43,061 bases of DNA, taken from assembly GCA_024278615.1 (NCBI GenBank), contig JAJRSS010000006.1, positions 1 through 43,061 of the forward strand. The letters run 5' to 3'. This document shows positions 1 through 9,452 of the stretch, in pieces. The stretch is from Alphaproteobacteria bacterium. GTDB lineage: Bacteria; Pseudomonadota; Alphaproteobacteria; Rhodospirillales; 2-02-FULL-58-16. The notes under the pieces were generated by a model, which worked only from the letters and a program-made list of their open reading frames with translations, was not told where the DNA came from and searched no databases. The stretch's first letter is position 1. Each line of letters starts with the position of its first letter. A program made the position numbers and the translations under genes.

Positions 1-1275
1 ATGAAGCAAGCCTTTTCCCGATTTCTGGTGCTGGCGGCCCTGTTGCTGCCGTGGGGAAGCCTGCCCACCGTCACTCATGCCCAACAAGGGTTGAGGATCG
101 TGGCCGTGGTCAATGGCGAAATTATTTCGGTCTTTGACCTGAACGTCCGCCTTGCCCTGATCATCGCCACGTCAAACCTTGAAAACAGGCCGGAAGTCAG
201 GCAACGGCTGGCTCCTCGGGTGCTGCGCAATCTGATGGACGAGAAAATCAAGCTGCAAGAGGCCAAGCGCCTCAATATTCGCATTACCGGGAAGGAAATA
301 AGAGATGCGTTGAAGCGGTTGGAGCGCCGCAACAATCTGCCGCCGGGCGGACTGGGTAGGTTTCTTTCTCAATTCGGCCTGGACCGGTCGGCTGTGGTTG
401 AACAGATAGAATCTGAAATCGCATGGGTCAAAATCATCAGAGCCACCCTTTTGCCCCGCATCAAGATTACCGAGGAAGAGGTTGAGGAAAGGTTGGCGGA
501 GATCAAATCCTATGAAGGAAAGCCCCTTTACCGGGTGGCGGAAATTTTCATCCCGGTCGACGACCCGTCAAGAGAGACAGAAGCCCGGCTGCTCTCCGAA
601 CGGCTGATTCAAGAGCTTCGGGGCGGTGCCCGGTTCGCCGCCCTTGCCCGCAGCTTTTCGAAAAGCCCTTCGGCGGAAACGGGTGGTGATTTGGGCTGGA
701 TAAGACAGGGAGAACTTGACCGGCAACTGGACGCCGTTATCGCAACCATGAACCCCGGGGATATCTCCCCGTTGATCCGCACGGCAACGGGCTACTATAT
801 CCTTACTCTTATCAACCGCCGCATCGCTGAAGCCTTGGACAAGGTGGAGGTGGTGGTCTCGCTTCAACAGATCTACCTGAACCTGCCGCCTAACCCCGGC
901 GAGGATGAAATCAAAAGGCAGATGGAAAGAGGCCGGTCCCTGGCGTCGTCGGTTAAAAATTGCGCGGACATGGACCGGCTGGGCAAGGAAACCGGGTCTC
1001 CTCTTTCAGGAAATTTGGGCAAGCAATCCCTGGGTCAACTGTCGGCGGTGGTGCGGGATGCTGTAAAGGATTTGCCTGTGGGCGGTGTCAGCCAACCCAT
1101 TCGCACGGGTCAGGGCGTTATCGTGCTTATGGTTTGCGACCGGTCGTCAAACAGTTCGGAACAGGATGCCAGGGACAGGGCACGGCGGTTGATTCTGGAA
1201 AGACGGCTGGGGAGAGAAGCTCGACGGCGTTTCGAGGAACTTCGCCGGGCGGCCCATGAAGATGTGCGGTTATGA
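1..1275 (+). CDS. surA: Periplasmic peptidyl-prolyl isomerase / chaperone SurA
   Basis: Periplasmic chaperone that escorts outer-membrane proteins to the BAM complex. The 424-residue product begins with a basic-hydrophobic signal peptide, with likely cleavage after THA near residue 27. A SurA N-terminal helical domain follows to about residue 170. A parvulin (PpiC) domain spans roughly 175-280 and contains the typical SxSxxxxxGGDLGW stretch. A second, more divergent parvulin-like segment (about 285-385) ends in a short helical tail. The length fits the family. The ATG is the first base of the window, so a longer upstream start cannot be excluded. Its stop overlaps the pdxA start (ATGA), the usual surA-pdxA-rsmA arrangement, which implies co-transcription. 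Confidence 0.93.
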   Translation: MKQAFSRFLVLAALLLPWGSLPTVTHAQQGLRIVAVVNGEIISVFDLNVRLALIIATSNLENRPEVRQRLAPRVLRNLMDEKIKLQEAKRLNIRITGKEIRDALKRLERRNNLPPGGLGRFLSQFGLDRSAVVEQIESEIAWVKIIRATLLPRIKITEEEVEERLAEIKSYEGKPLYRVAEIFIPVDDPSRETEARLLSERLIQELRGGARFAALARSFSKSPSAETGGDLGWIRQGELDRQLDAVIATMNPGDISPLIRTATGYYILTLINRRIAEALDKVEVVVSLQQIYLNLPPNPGEDEIKRQMERGRSLASSVKNCADMDRLGKETGSPLSGNLGKQSLGQLSAVVRDAVKDLPVGGVSQPIRTGQGVIVLMVCDRSSNSSEQDARDRARRLILERRLGREARRRFEELRRAAHEDVRL

Positions 1276-2306
1276 CACCACCGGGCGCAAGCGGTAAGCC
1301 GCTGGCGCTGACCATGGGTGAACCGGCGGGTATCGGCGGCGAAATTTCCCTCAAGGCGTGGCTGAGCCGGGATGAAGGGGTACCGCCTTTTTTTCTTATC
1401 GACGATCCGGAAAGGATGCGGCGCCTTGCCCGCCGCCTTTCGTTGGCCGTACCGGTTGAGGCAGTGGATGACCCGGACGAAACGGAAGAAGTATTTTCCC
1501 GCGCATTGCCCGTGCTTTCCCTCGATACGCCGGTTGAAGCGACCTTGGGTGAGGCTGACCCGGCCCATGCAAGAGCCGTTATCTCGGCCGTAGAAACCGC
1601 CGTCGGGTTGACTAGGGAATCCCGCGCGGCCGCCGTTGTAACCAACCCCATCAACAAGAAAGCCCTCTATCAGGGCGGTTTCCGCTTTCCCGGCCATACG
1701 GAATTTCTCGCCTCGCTCGCCGGCGGCGGGGCGAGACCGGTAATGATGCTGGCCAGTTCCCGGCTGAGGCCTCCATTGCGGGTGGTCCCGGTGACCGTTC
1801 ATGTCAGCCTGGCCAAAGCGGTTCAGGCGATTTCCAGCGATCTCATCGTCGAAACCGGAACGGTCACGGCTCGGGCGTTACAGCGGGAATTCGGCATTGA
1901 AAAACCGCGAATAGCGGTGTCGGGGCTAAACCCCCACGCGGGAGAAGGCGGCGCTTTGGGTTCGGAGGAAATGGAAATTGTCGCACCGGCCATCGTTCAA
2001 CTGCGTCAAAAAGGCTTGAACGTCTGGGGTCCGGTGTCCGCCGATACTCTTTTTACCGAGGGCGGCCGCAGGAACTATGACGCCGCCCTGTGCATGACCC
2101 ATGATCAGGCCCTGATCCCCATCAAGGCGCTGGATTTCGAGGGCGCCGTCAACGTGACCCTTGGCCTGCCCTTCATCCGCACCTCGCCCGATCATGGAAC
2201 AGCCCTGGATATCGCCAACGCCGGCGGCGCCAGCGAAGCAAGCCTGGTCGCGGCCCTGAAGATGGCGGCACATATGGCCGAACAGAGGGCTCTGGCGCCC
2301 GCCTGA
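1272..2306 (+). CDS. pdxA: 4-hydroxythreonine-4-phosphate dehydrogenase PdxA
   Basis: Oxidises 4-hydroxythreonine-4-phosphate in the DXP-dependent pyridoxal-phosphate pathway. The 344-residue product has the family opening LALTMGEPAGIGGE. It also has the three metal-binding histidine contexts: GHTEFLA near residue 140, VHVSLAK near 178, and THDQALIPIK near 277. The length is normal for PdxA. The ATG overlaps the surA stop by four bases (ATGA), which fixes the start and suggests translational coupling. rsmA follows after 10 bp. Confidence 0.95.
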   Translation: MTPPGASGKPLALTMGEPAGIGGEISLKAWLSRDEGVPPFFLIDDPERMRRLARRLSLAVPVEAVDDPDETEEVFSRALPVLSLDTPVEATLGEADPAHARAVISAVETAVGLTRESRAAAVVTNPINKKALYQGGFRFPGHTEFLASLAGGGARPVMMLASSRLRPPLRVVPVTVHVSLAKAVQAISSDLIVETGTVTARALQREFGIEKPRIAVSGLNPHAGEGGALGSEEMEIVAPAIVQLRQKGLNVWGPVSADTLFTEGGRRNYDAALCMTHDQALIPIKALDFEGAVNVTLGLPFIRTSPDHGTALDIANAGGASEASLVAALKMAAHMAEQRALAPA

Positions 2307-2316
2307 CGAGGAAATA

Positions 2317-3177
2317 GTGTCCGCCAACCTCCCGCAATTGCCCCCATTGCGCGATGTCATCGCCCGCCATGGGCTGAGAGCACGAAAATCCCTGGGCCAG
2401 CACTTTCTGCTCGACTTGAACCTTACCGCCCGTATCGCCCGCGCCGCTGGAAATTTACGGGACCATACGGTCATTGAAATCGGGCCGGGACCGGGGGGGC
2501 TGACCCGCGCCCTGCTGGACGCCGGCGCGAAACGAATAATCGCCATTGAAAGGGATGACCGGTGCATCGAAGCCCTCGGCGAACTGACCGCCGCTTACGG
2601 TGATCGCCTGAGGGTCATCGAGGCAGACGCTCTTAACCCTGACGTGGCCGTCCAGGCCCTGACCGGGCGCCCCAGGCCCCGGAAAGTCGTTTCAAACCTG
2701 CCTTACAACATCGCCACGCCATTGCTGATCGGCTGGCTGAAGCAGATCCAGGAATTGGATGGGCTGACCCTGATGTTCCAAAAAGAAGTGGCCAGCCGCT
2801 TAGCCGCCAGGCCCGGAAGCAAGGAATACGGCAGGCTTTCAGTGATCACCCAGTGGCTGTGCGAAGTCCGCATTCTGTTCAACGTGGACCAGAGGGCCTT
2901 TACCCCTCCGCCCAAGGTGGTGTCGACGGTGGTCGGCCTGGTTCCGCGAAACCAGCCACTGGCACCCGCCGCGTGGGAGTGTCTGGAGCGGGTTACGCAA
3001 AGCGCCTTAGGCCAGCGGCGCAAGATGCTTCGTAGCAGCCTGAAACCACTGGGCCTGGACCTGGAATCCCTGGACATCGACCCGACGCTCCGGGCCGAGG
3101 ACCTGACGGTGGAACAGTTCTGCCGTTTGGCCGGCGCACTGGAGAATTCCGAGGAGAATGCCGGCAAGATGGCGTGA
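2317..3177 (+). CDS. rsmA: 16S rRNA dimethyladenosine transferase RsmA (KsgA)
   Basis: Uses S-adenosylmethionine to dimethylate two adjacent adenines near the 3' end of 16S rRNA during small-subunit assembly. The 286-residue protein has the KSLGQHFL opening, the SAM-binding motif IEIGPGPGGLT (about 51-61) and the catalytic NLPYN motif (about 129). A C-terminal helical domain begins with the FTPPPKVVS segment. The start is a GTG preceded by GAGGAAA, in frame with the conserved N-terminus. The gene ends nine bases from the convergent gmk stop. It is the last gene of the surA-pdxA-rsmA unit. Confidence 0.94.
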   Translation: MSANLPQLPPLRDVIARHGLRARKSLGQHFLLDLNLTARIARAAGNLRDHTVIEIGPGPGGLTRALLDAGAKRIIAIERDDRCIEALGELTAAYGDRLRVIEADALNPDVAVQALTGRPRPRKVVSNLPYNIATPLLIGWLKQIQELDGLTLMFQKEVASRLAARPGSKEYGRLSVITQWLCEVRILFNVDQRAFTPPPKVVSTVVGLVPRNQPLAPAAWECLERVTQSALGQRRKMLRSSLKPLGLDLESLDIDPTLRAEDLTVEQFCRLAGALENSEENAGKMA

Positions 3178-3186
3178 AGCGCCGGT

Positions 3187-3888
3187 TCAGGAATCTTCGC
3201 CAAGGGCGGCGACAAAGGCTTGTAATTCAGGCTGGTTTTCTCGCTTCAGGCTTTCGGCCACGGTTGCGGCTTCATCCTGCGCCGGCCCAAGATTCCGGCA
3301 AGACCGCCTTTTTCTCCTTTCCACCGCCAGGATCGCCTGTACGTTTGCGACGCTTTCATCCACTTTCCGGTTGACGAAAACATATTCGTATTCGTTCCAG
3401 TGGCTGATTTCATCCATGGCCATGGACATGCGCCGGCGAACCACCTCGTCTGAATCCTGGGCCCGTTTGTGGAGCCGCGTTTCCAGTTCCGCGGTTGAAG
3501 GCGGCAGGATGAAAACGCCGACCACGTCGTCCCCGGCATTTTCCTTCAATTGCCGTGCCCCCTGCCAATCCACGTCGAACAACACATCGGTTCCCGCTTT
3601 CAACGCTTCCTCGACCGGCCCCCTGGGGGTCCCGTAACGGTTGCCGAAGACCTGGGCGTGTTCCAGAAAATTACCTTCGCTGATCATGGCCTCGAAGGCA
3701 TCGGGGTCAAGAAAAAAGTAGTCCCTGCCTTCCACCTCCCCCGGGCGTTGGGGGCGGGTGGTGGCCGATACGGATAGGGCAATGTCCCGATCCCGGGCCA
3801 AAAGTTCCCGGGAAATGGTGGATTTTCCAGCCCCCGATGGCGAGGAAAGGATGAGCATCAGGCCCCGCCGGCTGTCGGCGTCATTCAA
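3187..3888 (-). CDS. gmk: Guanylate kinase
   Basis: Phosphorylates GMP to GDP with ATP. The 233-residue product carries the P-loop SSPSGAGKST, the GMP-binding stretch TTRPQRPGEVEGRDYFF, and a Walker-B-like VLFDVDWQG. The frame stays open upstream to 3942, but family members begin only about nine residues before the P-loop. The TTG at 3888, which overlaps the yicC stop, gives exactly that, so I place the start there. An ATG at 3858 lies too close to the P-loop. The C-terminal tail is somewhat long and lysine/glutamate-rich. It lies downstream of yicC in the same unit. Confidence 0.9.
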   Translation of the reverse strand: MNDADSRRGLMLILSSPSGAGKSTISRELLARDRDIALSVSATTRPQRPGEVEGRDYFFLDPDAFEAMISEGNFLEHAQVFGNRYGTPRGPVEEALKAGTDVLFDVDWQGARQLKENAGDDVVGVFILPPSTAELETRLHKRAQDSDEVVRRRMSMAMDEISHWNEYEYVFVNRKVDESVANVQAILAVERRKRRSCRNLGPAQDEAATVAESLKRENQPELQAFVAALGEDS

Positions 3889-4771
3889 TGTTCTGTACCT
3901 GCTCGCGGAACTGTTCGATGGCCGCCTTGAGATCCAGGCCAACCCGGGTCAATTCCACGTCCGCCGATTTGGAGCACAGGGTATTGGCTTCCCGGTTGAA
4001 TTCCTGGCACAGAAAATCCAGCTTGCGGCCGATGGAGCCGGTATGACCGATCAGTTCGCGGGCCGCGTCCACATGGGCCTTCAACCGGTCCAGTTCTTCG
4101 CGCAGGTCCGCCTTGGTGATTAAAAGGGCGGCCTCCTGGGCCAGCCTTTCCTCGGGCAGGGCGGGCAGGGTTTCCAGCAACGCCGCCACCTGTTCGCGAA
4201 GGCGTTCGCGGATGGCATCGGGTTGGGCGGCGGCCAGTCCTTCCGCCTTGCCGGTCAGGCTGCTGATGGTATCGAGCAGGGAAACCAGAACCGGTTCCAG
4301 CCTGCCGCCCTCTTCGGCCCGCATGGCGGCGAGGGCCTCCAATGCCCGGTCCAGCCCGGCCAGAAGGGAATCTTCCAGCGCCTTCTGCGCCTTTTCATCG
4401 GGCTCCTCTTCCAGAGCCTCCATGACGCCGCTCAAGGCGAGGATGCCGTCGACTCTTGGCGGCTGGGCGTCGGGCAGGTGACGGGTGATTTCCGGCAGGA
4501 CCGCGAGCACCTGTTCCAACACATCGGTGTTGACCTGAAAGGCGCGATTGGACCGGTTGCGTACGAGATTGAGGGTAAGGGAGAAGTTTCCCCGGTGGAA
4601 CCGTTTGGCTACCCGTTCGCGGGCCTGGGGATCAAGGGATTCCAGGCCGCCCGGCACCCGGCATCGCATGTCCCGGCCCTTGCCGTTGACACTTTTTACC
4701 TCCCACGTCCACGAACAGGCTTCTTCCTGGCCCTGGACGCGGGCAAACCCGGTCATCGATGATAGGGGCAA
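3881..4771 (-). CDS. YicC family protein (endoribonuclease-like)
   Basis: YicC/YloC-family protein of 296 residues. The family is linked to RNA turnover (an RNase reported in E. coli), though the role here is only inferred by family. The N-terminus reads SSMTGFARVQG, the family signature. The C-terminal DUF1732 part (about 215-296) includes GRKLDFLCQEFNREANTL. The frame is open up to 4849. A TTG at 4771 has a strong AGGAG site seven bases upstream and gives the expected short leader, so I chose it over the ATG at 4756 and the longer form. Its last codons overlap the gmk start, so the two are probably coupled. Confidence 0.88.
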   Translation of the reverse strand: MPLSSMTGFARVQGQEEACSWTWEVKSVNGKGRDMRCRVPGGLESLDPQARERVAKRFHRGNFSLTLNLVRNRSNRAFQVNTDVLEQVLAVLPEITRHLPDAQPPRVDGILALSGVMEALEEEPDEKAQKALEDSLLAGLDRALEALAAMRAEEGGRLEPVLVSLLDTISSLTGKAEGLAAAQPDAIRERLREQVAALLETLPALPEERLAQEAALLITKADLREELDRLKAHVDAARELIGHTGSIGRKLDFLCQEFNREANTLCSKSADVELTRVGLDLKAAIEQFREQVQNIE

Positions 4772-5063
4772 ATGGCTTCTCCTGCTGGCCCTGCCGATAG
4801 TTCTACTGGCTTTCCCGGCACTTATAGCCGCCACGGGAACACGCAACAAGGCGCGGAATGGTCCACCGGACCCTCAACCCCGCCTTCTGGACAATGGAGC
4901 CGGGAAACCGGTGTGCTGTTTGCCACCGCCGTTCCCGCACCGGAAAGGCCGGACACCATTCGGAAGTGGGCGGGGCGCATACTTCAAGGCCTTTCCCCCG
5001 ATGACTTGCCCGTCCGCAAACGGGGTGTGGCCTTAACACCCCTGCGTTCTGTACAAAGGCTGC

Positions 5064-5846
5064 ATGGACCGATATTCCATCCTCATTACCGGCGCATCCA
5101 GCGGCATCGGCGAAGCCCTGGCCAAGCATTACGCCGGGCCGGGCGTTTTCCTGGCCTTGAGCGGCCGCGACCCCGAACGGCTGGCGGCGGTGGCCCAGGC
5201 CTGCCGGGCCCAGGGCGCGGAAGTGGCCGAAGAAACCGTCGATGTGCGCGACCCGAAGGCCATGGCCGCATGGGTGGCCAAGGTGGATAACGCACACCCC
5301 CTGGACCTGATCATCGCCAATGCGGGCGTTTCCGGCGGCACGGGCAGTTCCGGCGACGGCGGCGGCCTCAATTCCGGCGAGGACGAAAACCAGGTTCGGG
5401 AAATCTTTGCCGTCAACCTGACCGGGGTACTGAACACGGTGTGGCCGGCCCTGCCGGCCATGCGGGCCCGGGGCCGGGGACAGATCGCCATCATCAGTTC
5501 CCTGGCCGGGTTCACCGGCCTGCCGGGCGCGCCCGCCTACGGCGCATCCAAGGCGGCGGCGCGAAGCTACGGCGAAGGCTTGCGGGGCTGGCTGGCCAGG
5601 GATGGGATCAAGGTTTCGGTCGTCTGCCCGGGGTTCGTGGAAAGCCGGATCACCGCCCGGAACAAATTCCCCATGCCCTTCTTCATGCCGGCGGAAAAAG
5701 CGGCCGGCATCATCGCTGGGGGCTTGGCCCGGGACAAGGGCCGCATCGCTTTTCCCTGGCCCATGGTTTTTGCCATTCGGCTGTTGAATGCCCTGCCTGC
5801 CGAATGGGCAAGCCGCCTCATGCGACGGGCGCCGAAGAAACAGTAA
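5064..5846 (+). CDS. Short-chain dehydrogenase/reductase (DltE-like)
   Basis: NAD(P)-dependent oxidoreductase of 260 residues; the substrate is unknown. It shows TGASSGIG (residues 9-16), NAGV (86-89), a catalytic Ser at 145/146, and YGASK with Tyr159 and Lys163, so the active site looks intact. A Gly/Ser-rich insert lies at about 91-105. The C-terminal AEWASRLMRRAPKKQ tail is basic and may contact membrane. An AAAGG site precedes the ATG. The gene lies on the strand opposite its neighbours, between the yicC and mltG units, and converges on mltG with a 27-bp gap. Confidence 0.85.
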   Translation: MDRYSILITGASSGIGEALAKHYAGPGVFLALSGRDPERLAAVAQACRAQGAEVAEETVDVRDPKAMAAWVAKVDNAHPLDLIIANAGVSGGTGSSGDGGGLNSGEDENQVREIFAVNLTGVLNTVWPALPAMRARGRGQIAIISSLAGFTGLPGAPAYGASKAAARSYGEGLRGWLARDGIKVSVVCPGFVESRITARNKFPMPFFMPAEKAAGIIAGGLARDKGRIAFPWPMVFAIRLLNALPAEWASRLMRRAPKKQ

Positions 5847-5873
5847 GCCTGAAAAGACCGGAACGGCGGCGCC

Positions 5874-6866
5874 TTATTGCGGTGACGCTTTGAAGCTCTT
5901 TTGGATTTGCCGCCATTTGGCGACGTTTCGGTTGTGCTCCGCCAGGGTACGGGAAAAAACGTGGCCGCCTGTGCCGTCGGCGACAAAATACAGCTCGTCA
6001 GTAAAGGTGGGCTGGAGAACCGCCGCGAGGGAAGCCCGGCCTGGATTGCTGATCGGTCCGGGGGGCAGCCCGTTGATGAGATAGGTATTGTAAGGCGTCG
6101 GTATTCTGAGGTCGGCCCGGGTCAGCGGCCGGTCGAAATTCCCCATGCCGCCGGTCAGCCCATAGGCTACCGTGGGGTCCGATTGCAACCGCATCCCCTT
6201 CTTCAGGCGGTTCAGGAATACCGCCGCGATGCGGCCCCGTTCTTCGGGCAGGGAGGTTTCTTTTTCGACGACGGAAGCAAGGATAATAACTTCGAGGGGC
6301 GTCTTGAGGGGCAGGTCCTTGGCCCGCAATTTCCACAACTCCTGAACGGTTTCCTCCATGGCTCCCGCCATACGGGCGATCACCGCCTTGCGCTCGTCGC
6401 CGTAAGAAAAATAGTAGGTCTCGGGCAACAAGGATCCCTCCCGGGGCATGGGGCCGGAATCGCCGATCAATCCGTCGGTGGCTTTCAACTGGGCAATAAC
6501 CTTCGACACCGGCAGGCCCTCCGCCACGGTCAAGCGGCGGACCACCGTGCTGCCGATCTGCAAGTAACGGATAACTTCACGGGGACTGATAAGCGCCGGG
6601 AAAATATATTCACCGGCCCGCAGGGTCTTTCCGGCACCGGTAATCCGGGCGCCCAGGCGAAAGACACGAGGGTCGGCGATGACGCCTTCGTCGGCCAGGA
6701 TATTGGCGATGCCGTCAACCCCGGCGCCCTTGGGGATGATGATCGTGGCCGGTACCTTGAGGGGGCCGGGACGGGCGTACTGGGCATAGCCCCAGAGGGC
6801 GATACCTCCGGCGATAACGGTCAAAAAGGTAAGAACGTAGAACGCGCGGACGGCAAGACGCGCCAT
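5874..6866 (-). CDS. mltG: Endolytic murein transglycosylase MltG (YceG)
   Basis: Inner-membrane enzyme that cleaves nascent glycan strands and is thought to set their length. The 330-residue product has one N-terminal membrane segment (about 9-28). A LysM-like subdomain (about 38-105) comes next, then the YceG catalytic domain. The catalytic glutamate is in the SVVEKET motif (Glu201). The LQSDPTVAYGL and PTPYNTYLINGLPPGPISNPG signatures follow. The start lies five bases after the fabF stop, so mltG is translated from the fatty-acid operon, a common alphaproteobacterial layout. Confidence 0.93.
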   Translation of the reverse strand: MARLAVRAFYVLTFLTVIAGGIALWGYAQYARPGPLKVPATIIIPKGAGVDGIANILADEGVIADPRVFRLGARITGAGKTLRAGEYIFPALISPREVIRYLQIGSTVVRRLTVAEGLPVSKVIAQLKATDGLIGDSGPMPREGSLLPETYYFSYGDERKAVIARMAGAMEETVQELWKLRAKDLPLKTPLEVIILASVVEKETSLPEERGRIAAVFLNRLKKGMRLQSDPTVAYGLTGGMGNFDRPLTRADLRIPTPYNTYLINGLPPGPISNPGRASLAAVLQPTFTDELYFVADGTGGHVFSRTLAEHNRNVAKWRQIQKSFKASPQ

Positions 6867-6871
6867 GGGGG

Positions 6872-8131
6872 TTAAACCGCTTTAAAAACGAGCGATGCGT
6901 TGGTTCCGCCAAACCCAAAGGAATTGGAAAGGGCTGCCCGGACCTTGCGTTCCTTGGGCTGGTGGGGAACCAGGTCGATATCACACCCTTCCGAAGGGTT
7001 ATCCAGGTTCAGGGTTGGCGGCACCACGCCGTTACGAATAGCCAGTATGGAAAAAATGGATTCCACGGCGCCGGCCGCCCCCAAAAGGTGGCCAATCGCC
7101 GATTTGGTGGACGACATGGAGAGCTTGTAGACGGAGTCACCGAAGACCCGCTTCACCGCTCCAAGCTCGATTTCATCCCCCAAAGGCGTGGAAGTGCCAT
7201 GGGCGTTAACGTAGTCAATATCCTCAGGATTAAGTTCGGCCCGCTTCAGCGCCGCCCGCATGCACCGGTAGGCGCCGTTACCATCGGCCGCCGGAGCCGT
7301 AATGTGGTTGGCGTCGCCGGACATGCCATAACCCACTACTTCGGCATAGATTTTTGCACCACGTTTCCTGGCATGTTCCAGTTCTTCCAGCACCACGATG
7401 CCGGCGCCATCGCCCATGACAAACCCGTCCCGATCTTTGTCCAACGGCCGGGAAGCCTTTTCCGGTGTGTCGTTGTACTTGGTGGACAGGGCCCGGGCTT
7501 GCGCGAATCCGGTCATCCCCAAACGGCAGATGGCCGCTTCGGTGCCGCCGGCGACCATCACGTCCGCGTCCCCCCACATGATCATGCGGGCGGCATCGCC
7601 GATGGCGTGGGCGCCGGAAGAACAGGCGGTCACCACCGCGTGGTTAGGGCCCTTGAATCCGTACTTGATGGAAACGTGTCCCGAAACCAGATTGATCAGG
7701 CTGGCGGGAATGAAAAAGGGACTGACCTTGCGTGATTTGCCATTATCAACCAGCACGGCGGCGCGGGAAATTTCCGATAAACCGCCGATCCCTGAACCGA
7801 TCAGCACACCGGTACGACAGCGGGTCTCCTCATCCTCGGGTTTCCAGCCTGAATCCTCAACCGCTTGAATGGCCGCGACCAATCCATAGAGAATAAATGT
7901 ATCCATGCGCCGTTGTTCCCTGGGCGTAACCCAGTCATCGGCATTGAACAACCCATGGGCGGTTTCCCCCCCAGGCACCTGACCACCGATTTTCGCCGTC
8001 AGGTCCGAAACATCGAAGGATTGAATGGCCCTGATCCCTGACTTCGATTCCATCAGGTGGTTCCAACTGGTTTCAACGCCGGAACCCAGCGGGGTGACCA
8101 TACCCATACCGGTGATGACAATTCGTTTCAT
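6872..8131 (-). CDS. fabF: 3-oxoacyl-[acyl-carrier-protein] synthase II
   Basis: Condensing enzyme of type II fatty-acid synthesis, which elongates acyl-ACP with malonyl-ACP. The 419-residue product begins MKRIVITGMGMVTPLG. It has the nucleophilic cysteine in VVTACSSGAHA (Cys170). The two catalytic histidines lie in NAHGTSTPLGD and SAIGHLLGAAGA, and the NSFGFGGTNA C-terminal loop is present. The frame runs open to 8203, but the ATG at 8131 matches the conserved family start. It lies 96 bp after acpP and directly before mltG. Confidence 0.95.
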   Translation of the reverse strand: MKRIVITGMGMVTPLGSGVETSWNHLMESKSGIRAIQSFDVSDLTAKIGGQVPGGETAHGLFNADDWVTPREQRRMDTFILYGLVAAIQAVEDSGWKPEDEETRCRTGVLIGSGIGGLSEISRAAVLVDNGKSRKVSPFFIPASLINLVSGHVSIKYGFKGPNHAVVTACSSGAHAIGDAARMIMWGDADVMVAGGTEAAICRLGMTGFAQARALSTKYNDTPEKASRPLDKDRDGFVMGDGAGIVVLEELEHARKRGAKIYAEVVGYGMSGDANHITAPAADGNGAYRCMRAALKRAELNPEDIDYVNAHGTSTPLGDEIELGAVKRVFGDSVYKLSMSSTKSAIGHLLGAAGAVESIFSILAIRNGVVPPTLNLDNPSEGCDIDLVPHQPKERKVRAALSNSFGFGGTNASLVFKAV

Positions 8132-8227
8132 GGTGTCAGGTGAATCAGAAATGACGCAATAATCCGGTTGAACCGCTTGAAGGGCAATCGGGCGGGTAAA
8201 CAAACAGCGCCATCCGCCGGATGTCGC

Positions 8228-8464
8228 CTAGCTCACATGGGAACTAATGTAATCGACAGCGTCTTTGATTGTCAGGATTTTTTCAGCCGCATCATCGGGA
8301 ATTTCACACCCGAAGGCTTCTTCAAAAGCCATGACCAGTTCAACTGTGTCCAGACTGTCAGCGCCCAGATCATCAATGAAGCTGGCGTTTTCCACCACTT
8401 TAGACTCCTCGACGCCAAGATGCTCTATAACAATTTTCTTCACCCGCTCGGCGACGTCACTCAT
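8228..8464 (-). CDS. acpP: Acyl carrier protein
   Basis: Small acidic carrier of growing acyl chains on a phosphopantetheine arm. The 78-residue product contains [14 protein letters not shown], in which the DSL serine is the attachment site. The length and the [11 protein letters not shown] opening match the family, so the ATG at 8464 was chosen over longer in-frame starts. About 190 bp separates it from fabG upstream, room for its own promoter, as is common for the highly expressed acpP. A short GCCGCC/GGCGGC stem lies in that gap at 8563-8579. Confidence 0.96.
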   Translation of the reverse strand: MSDVAERVKKIVIEHLGVEESKVVENASFIDDLGADSLDTVELVMAFEEAFGCEIPDDAAEKILTIKDAVDYISSHVS

Positions 8465-8655
8465 ATTCCAGATCCTCAATTCGAAGTTGGCATTCCAAAA
8501 GGTTAACCGGGCTGCCGCAAGACACAATTCAAATCATGACCGGTCACCGGGCAACCGCGCAAGCCGCCCAATAGGCGGCGAAGGGCAAGTTTCCTAACAC
8601 ACTTTTTCAGCCTTGACCAGCGGCCAAGACACCCTTCCAGCCGGAGAATTCCTCC

Positions 8656-9408
8656 TCAAATCATGGTCATGCCGCCATTCACGTGAAGGGTTTGGCCGGT
8701 CACGTAGGAAGCCTCGTCGCTGGCCAGATAAAGGGCCGCGGCGCCCACATCGGCGGCGGTTCCGAACCGGCCACTGGGGATGGCGGCCAAAAGCCGGTCC
8801 ATCTGGTCCCGGGTCAGGTCGTCGGTCATGGGGGATTCGATAAATCCGGGGGCGATGCAGTTGCCGGTAATGCCCCGGGTAGCCACTTCCTGGGCCAGAG
8901 ACTTGGTCAGGCCGATCAACCCCGCCTTGCTGGCGGCGTAGTTGGCCTGACCCGCATTGCCGGTCACGCCAACCACCGAGGCAATCCCGATCAGCCGCCC
9001 CCACCGTTTTTTCATCATCCCCCTCAGACAGGCGCGGGACAGCTTGAAAGCCGCCGTCAGATTGACGTCGAGCACCGTCTGCCAGTCCTGGTCCTTGATC
9101 CGGAGGGCCAGATTGTCCCTGGTCAGGCCTGCGTTGTTGACCAGGATGTCAATGCTGCCGCCAAGGGCCGCTTCGGCGTCAGCCACCAGCCGGGCGGCGA
9201 AATCTGCTTTGGACAGGTCGGCGGGAACCCCATGGGCGCGGCCCCCGCCATCCTTGTCCAGTTCATTGGCCAGGGCTTCCAGGACCTGGATGCGGGTGCC
9301 CGACAGGACCACATTGGCTCCGGCGCCGTGAAACACACCTGCGATGGCGCCGCCGATGGCGCCCGAAGCACCGGTAATCAGGGCCGTTTTACCCTTCAAA
9401 TCGAACAT
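8656..9408 (-). CDS. fabG: 3-oxoacyl-[acyl-carrier-protein] reductase
   Basis: NADPH-dependent reductase of the fatty-acid elongation cycle. The 250-residue SDR-fold product has TGASGAIGG (12-20), NNAG (91-94) and the catalytic Ser144-Tyr157-Lys161 set in the SVVGVTGNAGQANYAASKAG region. The ending YVTGQTLHVNGGMTMI is typical of FabG. A strong AGGGAGA site lies just upstream of the ATG. It sits between fabD and acpP, 44 bp from the fabD stop. Confidence 0.95.
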   Translation of the reverse strand: MFDLKGKTALITGASGAIGGAIAGVFHGAGANVVLSGTRIQVLEALANELDKDGGGRAHGVPADLSKADFAARLVADAEAALGGSIDILVNNAGLTRDNLALRIKDQDWQTVLDVNLTAAFKLSRACLRGMMKKRWGRLIGIASVVGVTGNAGQANYAASKAGLIGLTKSLAQEVATRGITGNCIAPGFIESPMTDDLTRDQMDRLLAAIPSGRFGTAADVGAAALYLASDEASYVTGQTLHVNGGMTMI

Positions 9409-9452
9409 GAATATATTCTCCCTCTGGCCCTTTCAGGCTTTCCGCATGGCGA

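Noticed and set aside
4772-5063. A hydrophobic stretch (KWLLLLALPIVLLAFPAL) followed by protein-like codons in the yicC/SDR gap, perhaps a small secreted protein.
   Set aside because: There is no start codon in that frame near the hydrophobic part, no ribosome-binding site, and the later protein-like part is in another frame. It may be decayed, but I could not identify it.
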